NCBI GenBank assembly: GCA_031555735.1
Contig: JAVBUE010000013.1
Span: 1-64,000, forward strand
Direction of reading: 5' to 3'
Source of the DNA: JAJDIA01 sp031555735
GTDB lineage: Bacteria > Bacteroidota > Bacteroidia > Bacteroidales > Tannerellaceae
DNA length: 64,000 bases
Positions within the stretch are counted from its first letter, which is position 1. Every line of letters starts with the position of its first letter. Of this stretch, positions 1 through 6,470 are shown in pieces. The position numbers were made by a program, and so were the translations under genes. The notes below the pieces were generated by a model. That model had not been told where the DNA came from and ran no database searches. It saw nothing but the letters and a program-made list of their open reading frames with translations.

Positions 1-2
1 AC

Positions 3-125
3 GCCAAATCGTTCGATGGATTCAGAACCAGAGTGCTCGCTAAAATAATGGCGCTCACTACAGTACAGCTAATCAACAAACTAAACAACCGAAATATTAA
101 CAACTTAAAAATCTCCGTCGCTTAA
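3..125 (+). pseudogene. 3' end of an IS982-like transposase (cut by window edge)
   Basis: Reading from base 3 gives 40 codons and a TAA stop with no internal stop. The peptide begins AKSFDGFRTRVLAKI and ends NNRNINNLKISVA, which resembles the C-terminal tail of IS982-family DDE transposases. The rest of the gene lies outside the window, so I cannot tell whether the copy is intact. Just after the stop, 127-137 reads TGCACAACGGGT-like sequence, whose reverse complement starts ACCCG; IS982 ends usually begin with ACC. The IS edge therefore probably lies at about 137. The family assignment rests on resemblance of this short tail only. Confidence 0.55.
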
Positions 126-505
126 ATGCACAACGGGTTAACAGTAGTATTGAATAATCGCTGATTAGAACTATAATTCACTTTCGCTCTTGGAATAACA
201 CAAACAGTAAGACTGTTTGTGCCAACTTGTCGAAGAATTTGAGGTAAATCTTCTAATAGGATGTTCGTTAATTGTTGAGAAGCAATTTGCAAGACATTAG
301 GAGCCTTATCTTGAAATTGGTTTTTCAGTGTGCAAATAACATTTTCTATGGTGCCACTTGTTTCTCTTTGCTCGCTGCTCCCTCCCTGATAATCTGCATG
401 ATAGTATGCAGTAACTCTACGGGTTAGAACCGGTACAGACCTGACTTGATTTGCATCATTATCAACTACTATTTGTGATGTTGGTTGGATTATGAAATTT
501 TCCAT
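122..505 (-). CDS. Unknown 127-residue protein, 3' end probably altered by IS insertion
   Basis: I do not recognise a family. The product is soluble-looking, with no signal peptide or membrane segment. It starts at 505, 2 nt after the stop of the HAD gene upstream, so the two are probably cotranscribed and may work together. The last codons (NPLCI and the stop) are read from the presumed terminal repeat of the IS982-like element and overlap the transposase stop. The native C-terminus was therefore probably lost or replaced on insertion. The gene is AT-rich compared with the chromosomal genes beyond 4400, as expected for element cargo. Confidence 0.5.
   Translation of the reverse strand: MENFIIQPTSQIVVDNDANQVRSVPVLTRRVTAYYHADYQGGSSEQRETSGTIENVICTLKNQFQDKAPNVLQIASQQLTNILLEDLPQILRQVGTNSLTVCVIPRAKVNYSSNQRLFNTTVNPLCI
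126..138. repeat. Probable right terminal inverted repeat of the IS982-like element
   Basis: The bases immediately after the transposase stop read, on the minus strand, ACCCGTTGTGC. A terminal ACC is typical of IS982-family ends. The partner repeat lies outside the window, so pairing cannot be tested here. Confidence 0.4.
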
Positions 506-507
506 AT

Positions 508-1077
508 CTATAAAATTTGAGGATTAACATATTGAATTCCTGCTTCTTTAGCATCAGCTATTTCTATTTCTTCATTTTCAAAAGCTATTATCGATTGGGG
601 CAAAATATCTAATGCGGAAATTGCATTCTGAAATTTATTGAATCTCATATTGTTTTCAAATTGCCGAAAAAATAAATTACTAAACATATCTGATAATCCA
701 TGATAGTTCAATGTGGCTAATGCCCTATCTTTGCGACAATTTGTGACCAATACGGTTTTGTTGGTTTTGAAATATTTATAAAGAATCCTCGCTATTTCAT
801 TGTTGAGTTGAGTTTCTGGCAGAAAGTCATTGTAGCATTTTTCTTTCTCACTGATAATCATTCCTAATTCAGTTTCTGTTAGATCGGGGATAGTCTTTTT
901 TAGTAAACTCCGGTTAAATCGCCCTGTAGAATCATAGGTGATATTGAAATCAGGCTTTTTTATAAGTTCAATAGCCTTCTTATAAGAAAGAAAGTTTGCA
1001 TAATTTGTATCAACCAATGTTCCATCCATATCAAAGAACAAAACACTATCGGTATTTACCTCATTCTCATTTTTCAT
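508..1077 (-). CDS. HAD-superfamily hydrolase (phosphatase-like), element cargo
   Basis: 189 residues. HAD motif I is clear: DMDGT at residues 16-20, with nucleophile D16 and acid/base D18. Motif II is V-T112-N, a candidate motif III lysine is K148, and an acidic motif IV lies near 167-170 (FENEE). A small helical cap sits between motifs I and II. These are the hallmarks of phosphoglycolate phosphatase or beta-phosphoglucomutase-like phosphatases; the substrate cannot be told. The gene is AT-rich and lies between the relaxase and the IS end, in a cargo position. The unknown 127-residue gene follows 2 nt downstream. A nucleotide, sugar-phosphate or defence-related role is possible, but nothing in the sequence decides it. 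Confidence 0.8.
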   Translation of the reverse strand: MKNENEVNTDSVLFFDMDGTLVDTNYANFLSYKKAIELIKKPDFNITYDSTGRFNRSLLKKTIPDLTETELGMIISEKEKCYNDFLPETQLNNEIARILYKYFKTNKTVLVTNCRKDRALATLNYHGLSDMFSNLFFRQFENNMRFNKFQNAISALDILPQSIIAFENEEIEIADAKEAGIQYVNPQIL

Positions 1078-1166
1078 TGTATCCTAATTATTTAACTCCG
1101 TCTGTCCATTAAACAGAAAGGCGGATGGGCGCATTTATATATAAACTATCCAAAGTGCATAATATA

Positions 1167-1174
1167 CAAAAATA
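1167..1174 (-). promoter_or_regulatory. Candidate -7 box for the HAD cargo operon
   Basis: On the minus strand this reads TATTTTTG, matching the Bacteroides TAnnTTTG box, about 90 nt upstream of the HAD start. No well-spaced -33 box is seen. The rest of 1078-1241 shows no gene. Confidence 0.4.
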
Positions 1175-1241
1175 AGAACTCTATCTAAAGAGATTTCAGT
1201 TTCGCCAACAAATTTACAAATATTTGACTAACAGACCTAAA

Positions 1242-2495
1242 TTATCTCTTAAAACCTTTGTTTTTACCCACTTCCGGCTTTGCCGGGGGCTTGATATGCG
1301 GTCTTATGGCTTGCTTAACTTCCTGATATTTCTGTTTGAACCAGTCGAGGATATTTTGTCCATTGAGCGATAGTCGAAACTTGTCCGGGTTGTCCTGTTC
1401 TTTGAATATTTGTAGTTTAGCGTCCTGCACATTGAAATCTCGGTTGTGTTCGGGCGAATGGAGTTTGCCTGTAAACAGGACTGCCTCGCCTGTGAAAAGC
1501 TGTTTAATAGTGTCTATCGCTAACCCGACACTTTTACACAACTGCGCTATCCGCAAATTCTCGCTTAGTTTCGGATATAGCCCGATTAACAGGTTTAAAT
1601 CTTCCTGCGCCTTGTATGGCTCATAGCCCTGTTTGAGTTGCTTTAACCGGGATTCTGTTTCGGATATTTCGCTTTCTTTCTGTTTGTTGTACTCATCCAT
1701 ATTGAGGAACTTCTCCCGTGCTTCGTCCTTGCGGTCGTATAAGTCCCGGATTTTATCGTTTATTTCGGTTTTCTGTTCCTGTAAAACTTCTACATACTCC
1801 TGCAATTCATCCTTTTGGACGAACAACTCACGGTAATACTCCTGATTGGTGGTGTGCTTGGCTTCGGAGCCGTCAATGCCCCGATGCAACCCATATTTTG
1901 CCATTGCTTCGGCATAGGTATCCTGAAATAATTTGAGGTTCTCCCTTGTCATCACATCATCGGCGCACAAACGGACGGCATTCGGATTTTTCTTCCGGTA
2001 CTTTTTCTTACCGGGGATATCCTGCTCCTGTTTCTCCTCCCGCTTTTTGCTTTCTTTGGCTTTTCTTCTTTCACCGGTAACGATAGGAACAACCGTAGCG
2101 TGGATATGGGGCGTTTTCTCGTCCATATGCAGGACTGCCGATACTACGTTGTCATCTCCATAGGTTTTGCGTAGCCATGCGAGATTATCCTCGCACCACT
2201 CACCGAGTTTTCCGGCAGCCTCTATACGCTGCATATCTTCGGGTGTGCCGGATAGCATAATCCGCAAAGCACGGACTTGGTTCGTACCTATTTTGCGGGT
2301 CAGTCCGGCGGTATCAAGGCGATGTTGGATAGCCTGCGTCCGGCTATCAACTCCTTTCGGGAATTCGACTAAGTTCCGGTTTAGGTGGGTGCGTTCCTTA
2401 TTGGCGTTTGCCGGGTCAATGGTTCGCTCGATGTGGGCGGTCATCCCGGCATCGTTGCCGGAAGCCTTATCTATATGTAATACGACAAATCCCAT
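1242..2495 (-). CDS. MOBV-type relaxase (Pre/Mob plasmid recombination family)
   Basis: 417 residues. It nicks the transfer origin and pilots the strand when a conjugative element supplies the mating apparatus. The family's metal-binding motif is present as HMDEKTPHIH at residues 123-132 (H123, E126, H130, H132), with an N-terminal HLNRNLV motif near residues 37-43. The middle (about 220-300) is rich in E, K and Q and probably forms a coiled coil. The C-terminus is basic. Length and organisation match mobilisation proteins of small Bacteroides mobilizable elements such as Tn5520 and Tn4555. The hairpin-rich region just upstream (2500-2760) is the obvious oriT candidate. No mating-pair genes are in view, so transfer would need a helper. 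Confidence 0.9.
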   Translation of the reverse strand: MGFVVLHIDKASGNDAGMTAHIERTIDPANANKERTHLNRNLVEFPKGVDSRTQAIQHRLDTAGLTRKIGTNQVRALRIMLSGTPEDMQRIEAAGKLGEWCEDNLAWLRKTYGDDNVVSAVLHMDEKTPHIHATVVPIVTGERRKAKESKKREEKQEQDIPGKKKYRKKNPNAVRLCADDVMTRENLKLFQDTYAEAMAKYGLHRGIDGSEAKHTTNQEYYRELFVQKDELQEYVEVLQEQKTEINDKIRDLYDRKDEAREKFLNMDEYNKQKESEISETESRLKQLKQGYEPYKAQEDLNLLIGLYPKLSENLRIAQLCKSVGLAIDTIKQLFTGEAVLFTGKLHSPEHNRDFNVQDAKLQIFKEQDNPDKFRLSLNGQNILDWFKQKYQEVKQAIRPHIKPPAKPEVGKNKGFKR

Positions 2496-2499
2496 AACT

Positions 2500-2760
2500 T
2501 AATCTGATTTGGAGTTAATGCTTTGTGCCTGTCGGCTTTCAATGACAGCGGGAAACATACTTGATTTCCGCTCGTAATCCGCTTTAGCGGCAGCGGTCAT
2601 GCAGACCGCCGGGGTGTCCAGAGGGGTTTATCCCTTTGGCTTATTGGGGCATTTTTAGTGAAGTGAAACGAAGCGTTAAGAAAATGCCCTAATAAGCTAC
2701 GGCTTTTCTTTAAAAGCCCTTGGGGATGGCTGCGATTAAACCTGATAGCAGCATCGACAG
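2500..2760. other. Candidate origin of transfer (oriT) upstream of the relaxase
   Basis: This gene-free stretch between relaxase and integrase carries four closely packed inverted repeats: 2547-2572 (arms AGCGG-GAAA with one bulge), 2593-2609 (GCGGTC/GACCGC, perfect), 2639-2697 (17-bp arms with one G-T pair) and 2701-2718 (GGCTTTT/AAAAGCC). A G-rich tract GGGGTGTCCAGAGGGG lies at about 2611-2626. MOBV relaxases usually act on an origin just upstream of their gene, and stem-loops flanking the nick are typical. The nick position is not identified. Confidence 0.5.
2639..2697. repeat. 17-bp inverted repeat in the oriT candidate
   Basis: The left arm at 2639-2655 starts GCTTATTGGGG. The right arm at 2681-2697 is its reverse complement except for one G-T wobble, with a 25-nt loop between. 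It is the strongest stem in the relaxase-integrase gap. Confidence 0.75.
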
Positions 2761-2827
2761 GACATCACTCACTCCACACAGTTTATACAATGGGTGATGT
2801 GTACCTGCCGGACTAAGTATGCAATGT

Positions 2828-4060
2828 TTAGATAGCATCGCAAATACTTTTTTCCATACCCTCCAACTTATGCGAAAGAGTTTCCATATCCCGGCTTATC
2901 TTTTGGTTGGTAATCCGGGCGTATATCTGGGTAGTCTTAATATTCGTATGCCCAAGAATACGGCTCACGGTTTCGATGGGTACGCCGTGCGATAACAAAA
3001 TAGTGGTCGCCGCGCTGTGCCTCGCGACATGATAGGTGAGCCGGGTCTTAATACCGCACTGCTCGCCTATCTTTTTCAGCTTCTCATTGCAACAACTGTT
3101 ACTCGGCATGGGGAAAACATGGTCATCGCCCGATAAGCCTTTGTATTTCTCTATTATCCGTTTGGGAACATCCAACAGCCGGATATTGGAATCGGTGTTA
3201 GTCTTTCGCCTGCGGGTAATAATCCACAGGTTGCCGTCGAAGAAGGTTTGCAGGTTGTCGGTCGTGAGGTTCTTTACATCTGCATAAGATAATCCCGTGA
3301 AAATCGAAAAAACGAAAAGGTCGCGCACCAACTCATATGTTTTGTTTTTCATCGGAGCCTCAATGAGCGTTTGTATCTCCTCCTCCGTCAGGTAACCCCT
3401 GTCCACGCTTTCGGGACTATTGATATATCCCGCAAAGGGATTGAACGGCAGCAGCCCGGTGTTCCGTGCGATGGAAATTATATGCTTCAACACAATCATA
3501 TATCCCCATACGGTATTGGTACGGCATTTCTTCTTTTCCCGCAGGAAGTATTCGAAATCGTTGATAAACGTCAGGTTCAGTTCTTTGAGTGGTATATCTT
3601 CCCGGTGGTAGGTAGTGGGAAGAAACTCCTGGATGTGTTTGCAGACGGTACGGTAGCGGGAGAAAGTACCTTGCGCCCGGCTGTGCCCTACTTTCTTCGC
3701 AAATTCGGCGTTGTGCTGTTCGAACAGTTTCAGTAATGTTTCCTGCTTTACCCCGATCCCGAGGTAGGCATTTTTCAGTTTGGTGGCGGTAACATAGCCG
3801 TCCGTTTGCATCAGTTCCTGATAGCGGCGGTTTACATCCACACGGATACGGTCGATAGCGAGATTGATTTTCTGCGCCTGTGCGCTCTTTCCCGATGCAC
3901 GGTTGTTCTTCACATCCCACAGGTGGAGCGGAACATCCATCTTGCAACTGAACTGTTTAACTTCGCCGTCCACAGTGATACGGCACATCAAAGGCAGGTT
4001 CCCGTTGGGTTTCTCGCTGCCTTTCTTTACATAAAATAAGACCTTGAATGTTGACCTCAT
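2828..4060 (-). CDS. Tyrosine site-specific integrase of the mobilizable element
   Basis: 410 residues with an N-terminal arm-type DNA-binding domain (about 5-90), a SAM-like core-binding domain (about 105-205) and a C-terminal catalytic domain (about 220-395). Visible catalytic residues are K286, H344 and R347 (HVAR), H371 (LGH) and the nucleophile Y380 (QIYARI). The position of the first catalytic arginine is serine (TGLSYAD, S258), as described for IntDOT of CTnDOT. It probably inserts and excises the element with the relaxase gene downstream. It reads away from the chromosome, so the element end should lie between 4061 and 4400. An 11-bp inverted repeat overlaps its start codon and could serve autoregulation. 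Confidence 0.92.
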   Translation of the reverse strand: MRSTFKVLFYVKKGSEKPNGNLPLMCRITVDGEVKQFSCKMDVPLHLWDVKNNRASGKSAQAQKINLAIDRIRVDVNRRYQELMQTDGYVTATKLKNAYLGIGVKQETLLKLFEQHNAEFAKKVGHSRAQGTFSRYRTVCKHIQEFLPTTYHREDIPLKELNLTFINDFEYFLREKKKCRTNTVWGYMIVLKHIISIARNTGLLPFNPFAGYINSPESVDRGYLTEEEIQTLIEAPMKNKTYELVRDLFVFSIFTGLSYADVKNLTTDNLQTFFDGNLWIITRRRKTNTDSNIRLLDVPKRIIEKYKGLSGDDHVFPMPSNSCCNEKLKKIGEQCGIKTRLTYHVARHSAATTILLSHGVPIETVSRILGHTNIKTTQIYARITNQKISRDMETLSHKLEGMEKSICDAI

Positions 4061-4106
4061 AACTCAATGTTTTTTCTGGTTACAAAATTAGTTATCATTG
4101 AGTTAT
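4059..4106. repeat. 11-bp inverted repeat over the integrase start
   Basis: ATAACTCAATG at 4059-4069 is repeated inverted as CATTGAGTTAT at 4096-4106. The left arm includes part of the integrase start codon. The arms flank a TAATTTTG -7-like box read on the minus strand at 4083-4090. This geometry suits an operator or an integrase core/arm site; the sequence alone does not decide. Confidence 0.6.
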
Positions 4107-4209
4107 CAGACGGTATGCAAAACTGCGCAATACGCTGAATAAGAACCGTTTAGAAAGAAATTTGCGAAACGATTCAAGTAACGAGATAGTAACGCATCTC
4201 CTGCACCAT

Positions 4210-4314
4210 TCTGCCTAAATACGGTTTTCAGCCCATAGCCATATAAAGCAAAACAGAGCGTAACGAACGCTCTATCAGCTAATTCGCTACACTCTGCCTA
4301 ATTCCGCTTTTTAG
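4210..4314. repeat. Imperfect 22-nt direct repeats and an inverted repeat near the element edge
   Basis: TCTGCCTAAATACGG... at 4210-4231 and TCTGCCTAATTCCGC... at 4293-4314 agree at 18 of 22 positions. Between them lies the inverted repeat AGAGCGT/ACGCTCT at 4255-4273. Direct repeats of this kind near the integrase end of an element often bind the integrase arm domain. The exact att site is not visible because the other end lies outside the window. Confidence 0.4.
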
Positions 4315-4359
4315 TTAGAAGTTTATTTTAATAATCGCCTAAAGATAACCGGAATTTCA

Positions 4360-4367
4360 TATATTTG
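4360..4367 (+). promoter_or_regulatory. Candidate -7 box for oxyR
   Basis: TATATTTG matches TAnnTTTG and lies 33 nt before the oxyR ATG. No good -33 box is seen. Confidence 0.5.
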
Positions 4368-4399
4368 CAAACAAAGGTATCACCTCAATTCTTTTTCGG

Positions 4400-5326
4400 A
4401 TGAATATACAACAACTGGAGTACATCGCCGCCCTCGACACCCACCGGCATTTCGCCAAGGCTGCCGAATATTGCCATGTGACGCAACCCACCCTCAGCAT
4501 GATGATACAGAAGTTGGAGGATGAGTTGGGACTCAAACTGTTCGACCGCAATACGAATCCCATCTCTCCTACGCCGGCCGGCCGCAAGGTGATCGACCAG
4601 GCGCGCAGGGTGCTGTTCGAGGTGGGCCGTATCCAGGAAATCATCAGCGAAGAAGAATCGTCCCTGAAAGGTACGTTCCACCTGGCGGTATTGCCTACCA
4701 TCGCCCCCTACCTCCTGCCCCGTTTCTTCCAGCAGATGACGGACAAGCATCCCGAACTGGATATCCGTGTCCATGAAATGAAAACAGCCTCTACCCTGGT
4801 ATCCCTGATCGACGGCTGCCTCGATGCCGCTATCATCGCCAACCAGCCGGATGAGAGCCAATTACAGGGCGACACCTTGTTTTACGAACAATTCTACGCC
4901 TATACCGCCCGTAACGAGTCGATCTTCCGGAAAGAGCTGATCCGCACCTCCGATATCAGCGATGAAAAACTCTGGCTGTTGGACGAAGGCCATTGCTTCC
5001 GTGAACAGTTGATGCGCTTCTGCCAGATGGAAAAGGTACGCGTACGCCAGGCAGCCTACAGCTTGGGCAGCCTGGAAACCTTCATGCGGATGGTGGAAAG
5101 CAACAACGGCATCACCTTCATCCCCGAACTCGCCACCCTCCAACTCTCCGGCGAGCAGAAAGAGCTGGTGCGCCCCTTCGCCATTCCCAAGCCTGCCCGC
5201 GAGATCGTTTTTGTCACCCGCAAAGACTTCATCCGCCACAAAATAGCCGAAATCATCATCCAAAGCATCAAACAGTCCGTCCCCAAAGAAATGCTGACGG
5301 TACAGGTGGGACAGAAGGTGGTGTGA
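4400..5326 (+). CDS. oxyR: Peroxide-sensing LysR-type regulator OxyR
   Basis: 308 residues, the normal OxyR length. The winged helix-turn-helix fills residues 1-60 (AKAAEYCHVTQPTLSMMIQK) and the ligand/redox domain about 90-300. The two redox cysteines are present in the family context: GHC199 and FC208, the same numbers as in E. coli OxyR, where they form the disulfide that activates transcription under H2O2. It is expected to control catalase, Dps and Ahp genes, none of which are adjacent. It is the first chromosomal gene beyond the mobile element; the element end 5' of it may affect its promoter. Confidence 0.93.
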   Translation: MNIQQLEYIAALDTHRHFAKAAEYCHVTQPTLSMMIQKLEDELGLKLFDRNTNPISPTPAGRKVIDQARRVLFEVGRIQEIISEEESSLKGTFHLAVLPTIAPYLLPRFFQQMTDKHPELDIRVHEMKTASTLVSLIDGCLDAAIIANQPDESQLQGDTLFYEQFYAYTARNESIFRKELIRTSDISDEKLWLLDEGHCFREQLMRFCQMEKVRVRQAAYSLGSLETFMRMVESNNGITFIPELATLQLSGEQKELVRPFAIPKPAREIVFVTRKDFIRHKIAEIIIQSIKQSVPKEMLTVQVGQKVV

Positions 5327-5390
5327 AAGTGATCAATCCGGTGATCATGTTGTTGAAGCATAAGAAATAGAAATAAAAAATCACTTTTTC

Positions 5391-5420
5391 CTTGCATATT
5401 AGAAAAAAACGTTACTTTTG
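5391..5420 (+). promoter_or_regulatory. Promoter of the Phe/Tyr operon leader
   Basis: The -7 box TACTTTTG at 5413-5420 matches TAnnTTTG. A CTTG at 5391-5394 stands 18 nt upstream as a near match to the -33 TTTG. Transcription would start at about 5427, shortly before the leader peptide ATG at 5448. Confidence 0.65.
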
Positions 5421-5447
5421 TAGCCAAATACAAGACAAATAGTAGAG

Positions 5448-5525
5448 ATGAACAACTTTAGTTTTGCATACTTTTTCTTTTATTACTTTTACTTTAGCAG
5501 AGTGAAGGCAGGAAGTTGTATGTAA
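5448..5525 (+). CDS. Phe/Tyr-rich leader peptide of a transcription attenuator
   Basis: A 25-codon reading frame with ATG at 5448 and TAA at 5523. It contains 7 Phe and 4 Tyr; residues 9-16 read FFFYYFYF (codons 5472-5495). It precedes a rho-independent terminator and the pheA-tyrA operon. This is the arrangement of leader-peptide attenuators such as pheL and hisL: shortage of charged tRNA-Phe or tRNA-Tyr stalls the ribosome in the run of codons and changes RNA folding. The bases GGCAGGA at 5507-5513, inside the last part of the frame, are complementary to the left terminator arm. A ribosome that completes the peptide would cover them, whereas a stalled ribosome would leave them free. Confidence 0.85.
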   Translation: MNNFSFAYFFFYYFYFSRVKAGSCM

Positions 5526-5579
5526 AGCGTAAGAGATAGCAAAACAGAATATATCCATCGAATCATATAAAGTCCTGCC
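5507..5579 (+). promoter_or_regulatory. Antiterminator pairing of the Phe/Tyr attenuator
   Basis: GGCAGGA at 5507-5513 is perfectly complementary to TCCTGCC at 5573-5579, which is most of the left arm of the terminator. The two structures exclude each other, so this pairing would let polymerase pass into pheA when the ribosome stalls upstream. Confidence 0.65.
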
Positions 5580-5599
5580 GGAAACGGCGGGACTTTTTT
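5570..5599 (+). terminator. Attenuator terminator before pheA
   Basis: AAGTCCTGCCG at 5570-5580, a GAAA tetraloop, then CGGCGGGACTT at 5585-5595: an 11-bp stem with one G-T pair, followed by a run of T ending at 5599. It lies between the leader peptide and the pheA ATG at 5625. Confidence 0.88.
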
Positions 5600-5624
5600 G
5601 TTTCATAAAAGACAGAAAAGACAG

Positions 5625-6470
5625 ATGAAGAAGAAAGTTGCCATTCAGGGAATCGCAGGGTCGTATCACGACATCGCTGCACGAAATTATTTTGAAGAGG
5701 AAGAAATTGAAGTGGTTGATTGTGCTACGTTCCGTGATGTGGTTGCCTCCATCAAAAAGGATCCTTCGCTACTGGGCATGATGGCTATCGAGAATACCAT
5801 CGCCGGCAGCCTGCTTCAGAACCACGAACTGCTCCGCCAGAGCGGCCACAAGATCGTCGGCGAATACAAGCTGCGTATCTCTCACTCACTCGTAGCCCTG
5901 CCGGGAACATCCATCCACGATATCTCGGAGATCAACTCGCACCCGATCGCCCTGATGCAGTGTGCGGATTTCCTCGACACCCTGCCGCACGTGAAAGTGG
6001 TGGAAAAAGGAGACACGGCGATAAGCGCCCGGCGGATCGCCGAAAACCAACTGAAAGGACATGCTGCTATCTGCAGCAAACAGGCAGCTTCGATCTACGG
6101 CATGGAAGTGCTTGCCGAAGGGATCGAGACCAACAAACGGAACTTTACCCGTTTCCTGGTGCTGGCAGACCGCTGGGTGGCGGAAGATATGCTGAAACAT
6201 ACGGATATCAACAAATCATCGTTCGTATTCGCCCTTCCGCATACACCGGGCAGCCTGTCTAAAGTATTGTCTATCCTGTCTTTCTACGACATGAACTTAT
6301 CCAAGATACAATCCCTGCCGATTATCGGGCGTGAATGGGAATACCTGTTCTATATCAACCTCGTATTCGATGATTACACCCGCTACAAACAGGCATTGGA
6401 CGCGATCTTACCATTAACAAAAGACTTTCAAATGTTAGGTGAATATGCAGAAGGAAAACAAAGTGTGTAG
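5625..6470 (+). CDS. pheA: Prephenate dehydratase (monofunctional, ACT-domain)
   Basis: 281 residues. It converts prephenate to phenylpyruvate, the committed step to phenylalanine. The catalytic domain covers about 1-180, with IENTIAGSLLQNHELL near 55-70 and the essential T-R-F triad at 175-177. The ACT domain (about 198-275, LPHTPGSLSKVL) is the usual site of feedback by Phe. I chose the ATG at 5625 rather than the in-frame TTG at 5598, because the TTG lies in the T-run of the attenuator terminator. It is the first structural gene of the operon and overlaps the aminotransferase by about 26 nt. It has no chorismate mutase domain; that activity is supplied by the third gene. Confidence 0.95.
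   Translation: MKKKVAIQGIAGSYHDIAARNYFEEEEIEVVDCATFRDVVASIKKDPSLLGMMAIENTIAGSLLQNHELLRQSGHKIVGEYKLRISHSLVALPGTSIHDISEINSHPIALMQCADFLDTLPHVKVVEKGDTAISARRIAENQLKGHAAICSKQAASIYGMEVLAEGIETNKRNFTRFLVLADRWVAEDMLKHTDINKSSFVFALPHTPGSLSKVLSILSFYDMNLSKIQSLPIIGREWEYLFYINLVFDDYTRYKQALDAILPLTKDFQMLGEYAEGKQSV

Noticed and set aside
5598..5624. TTG start for PheA giving nine extra residues
   Set aside because: The TTG lies within the terminator T-run; the ATG at 5625 begins the conserved KVAIQGIAGSYH segment.
5412..5669. 85-residue minus-strand frame across the pheA leader
   Set aside because: It is the complement of the leader peptide and terminator; the sense strand explains the region completely.
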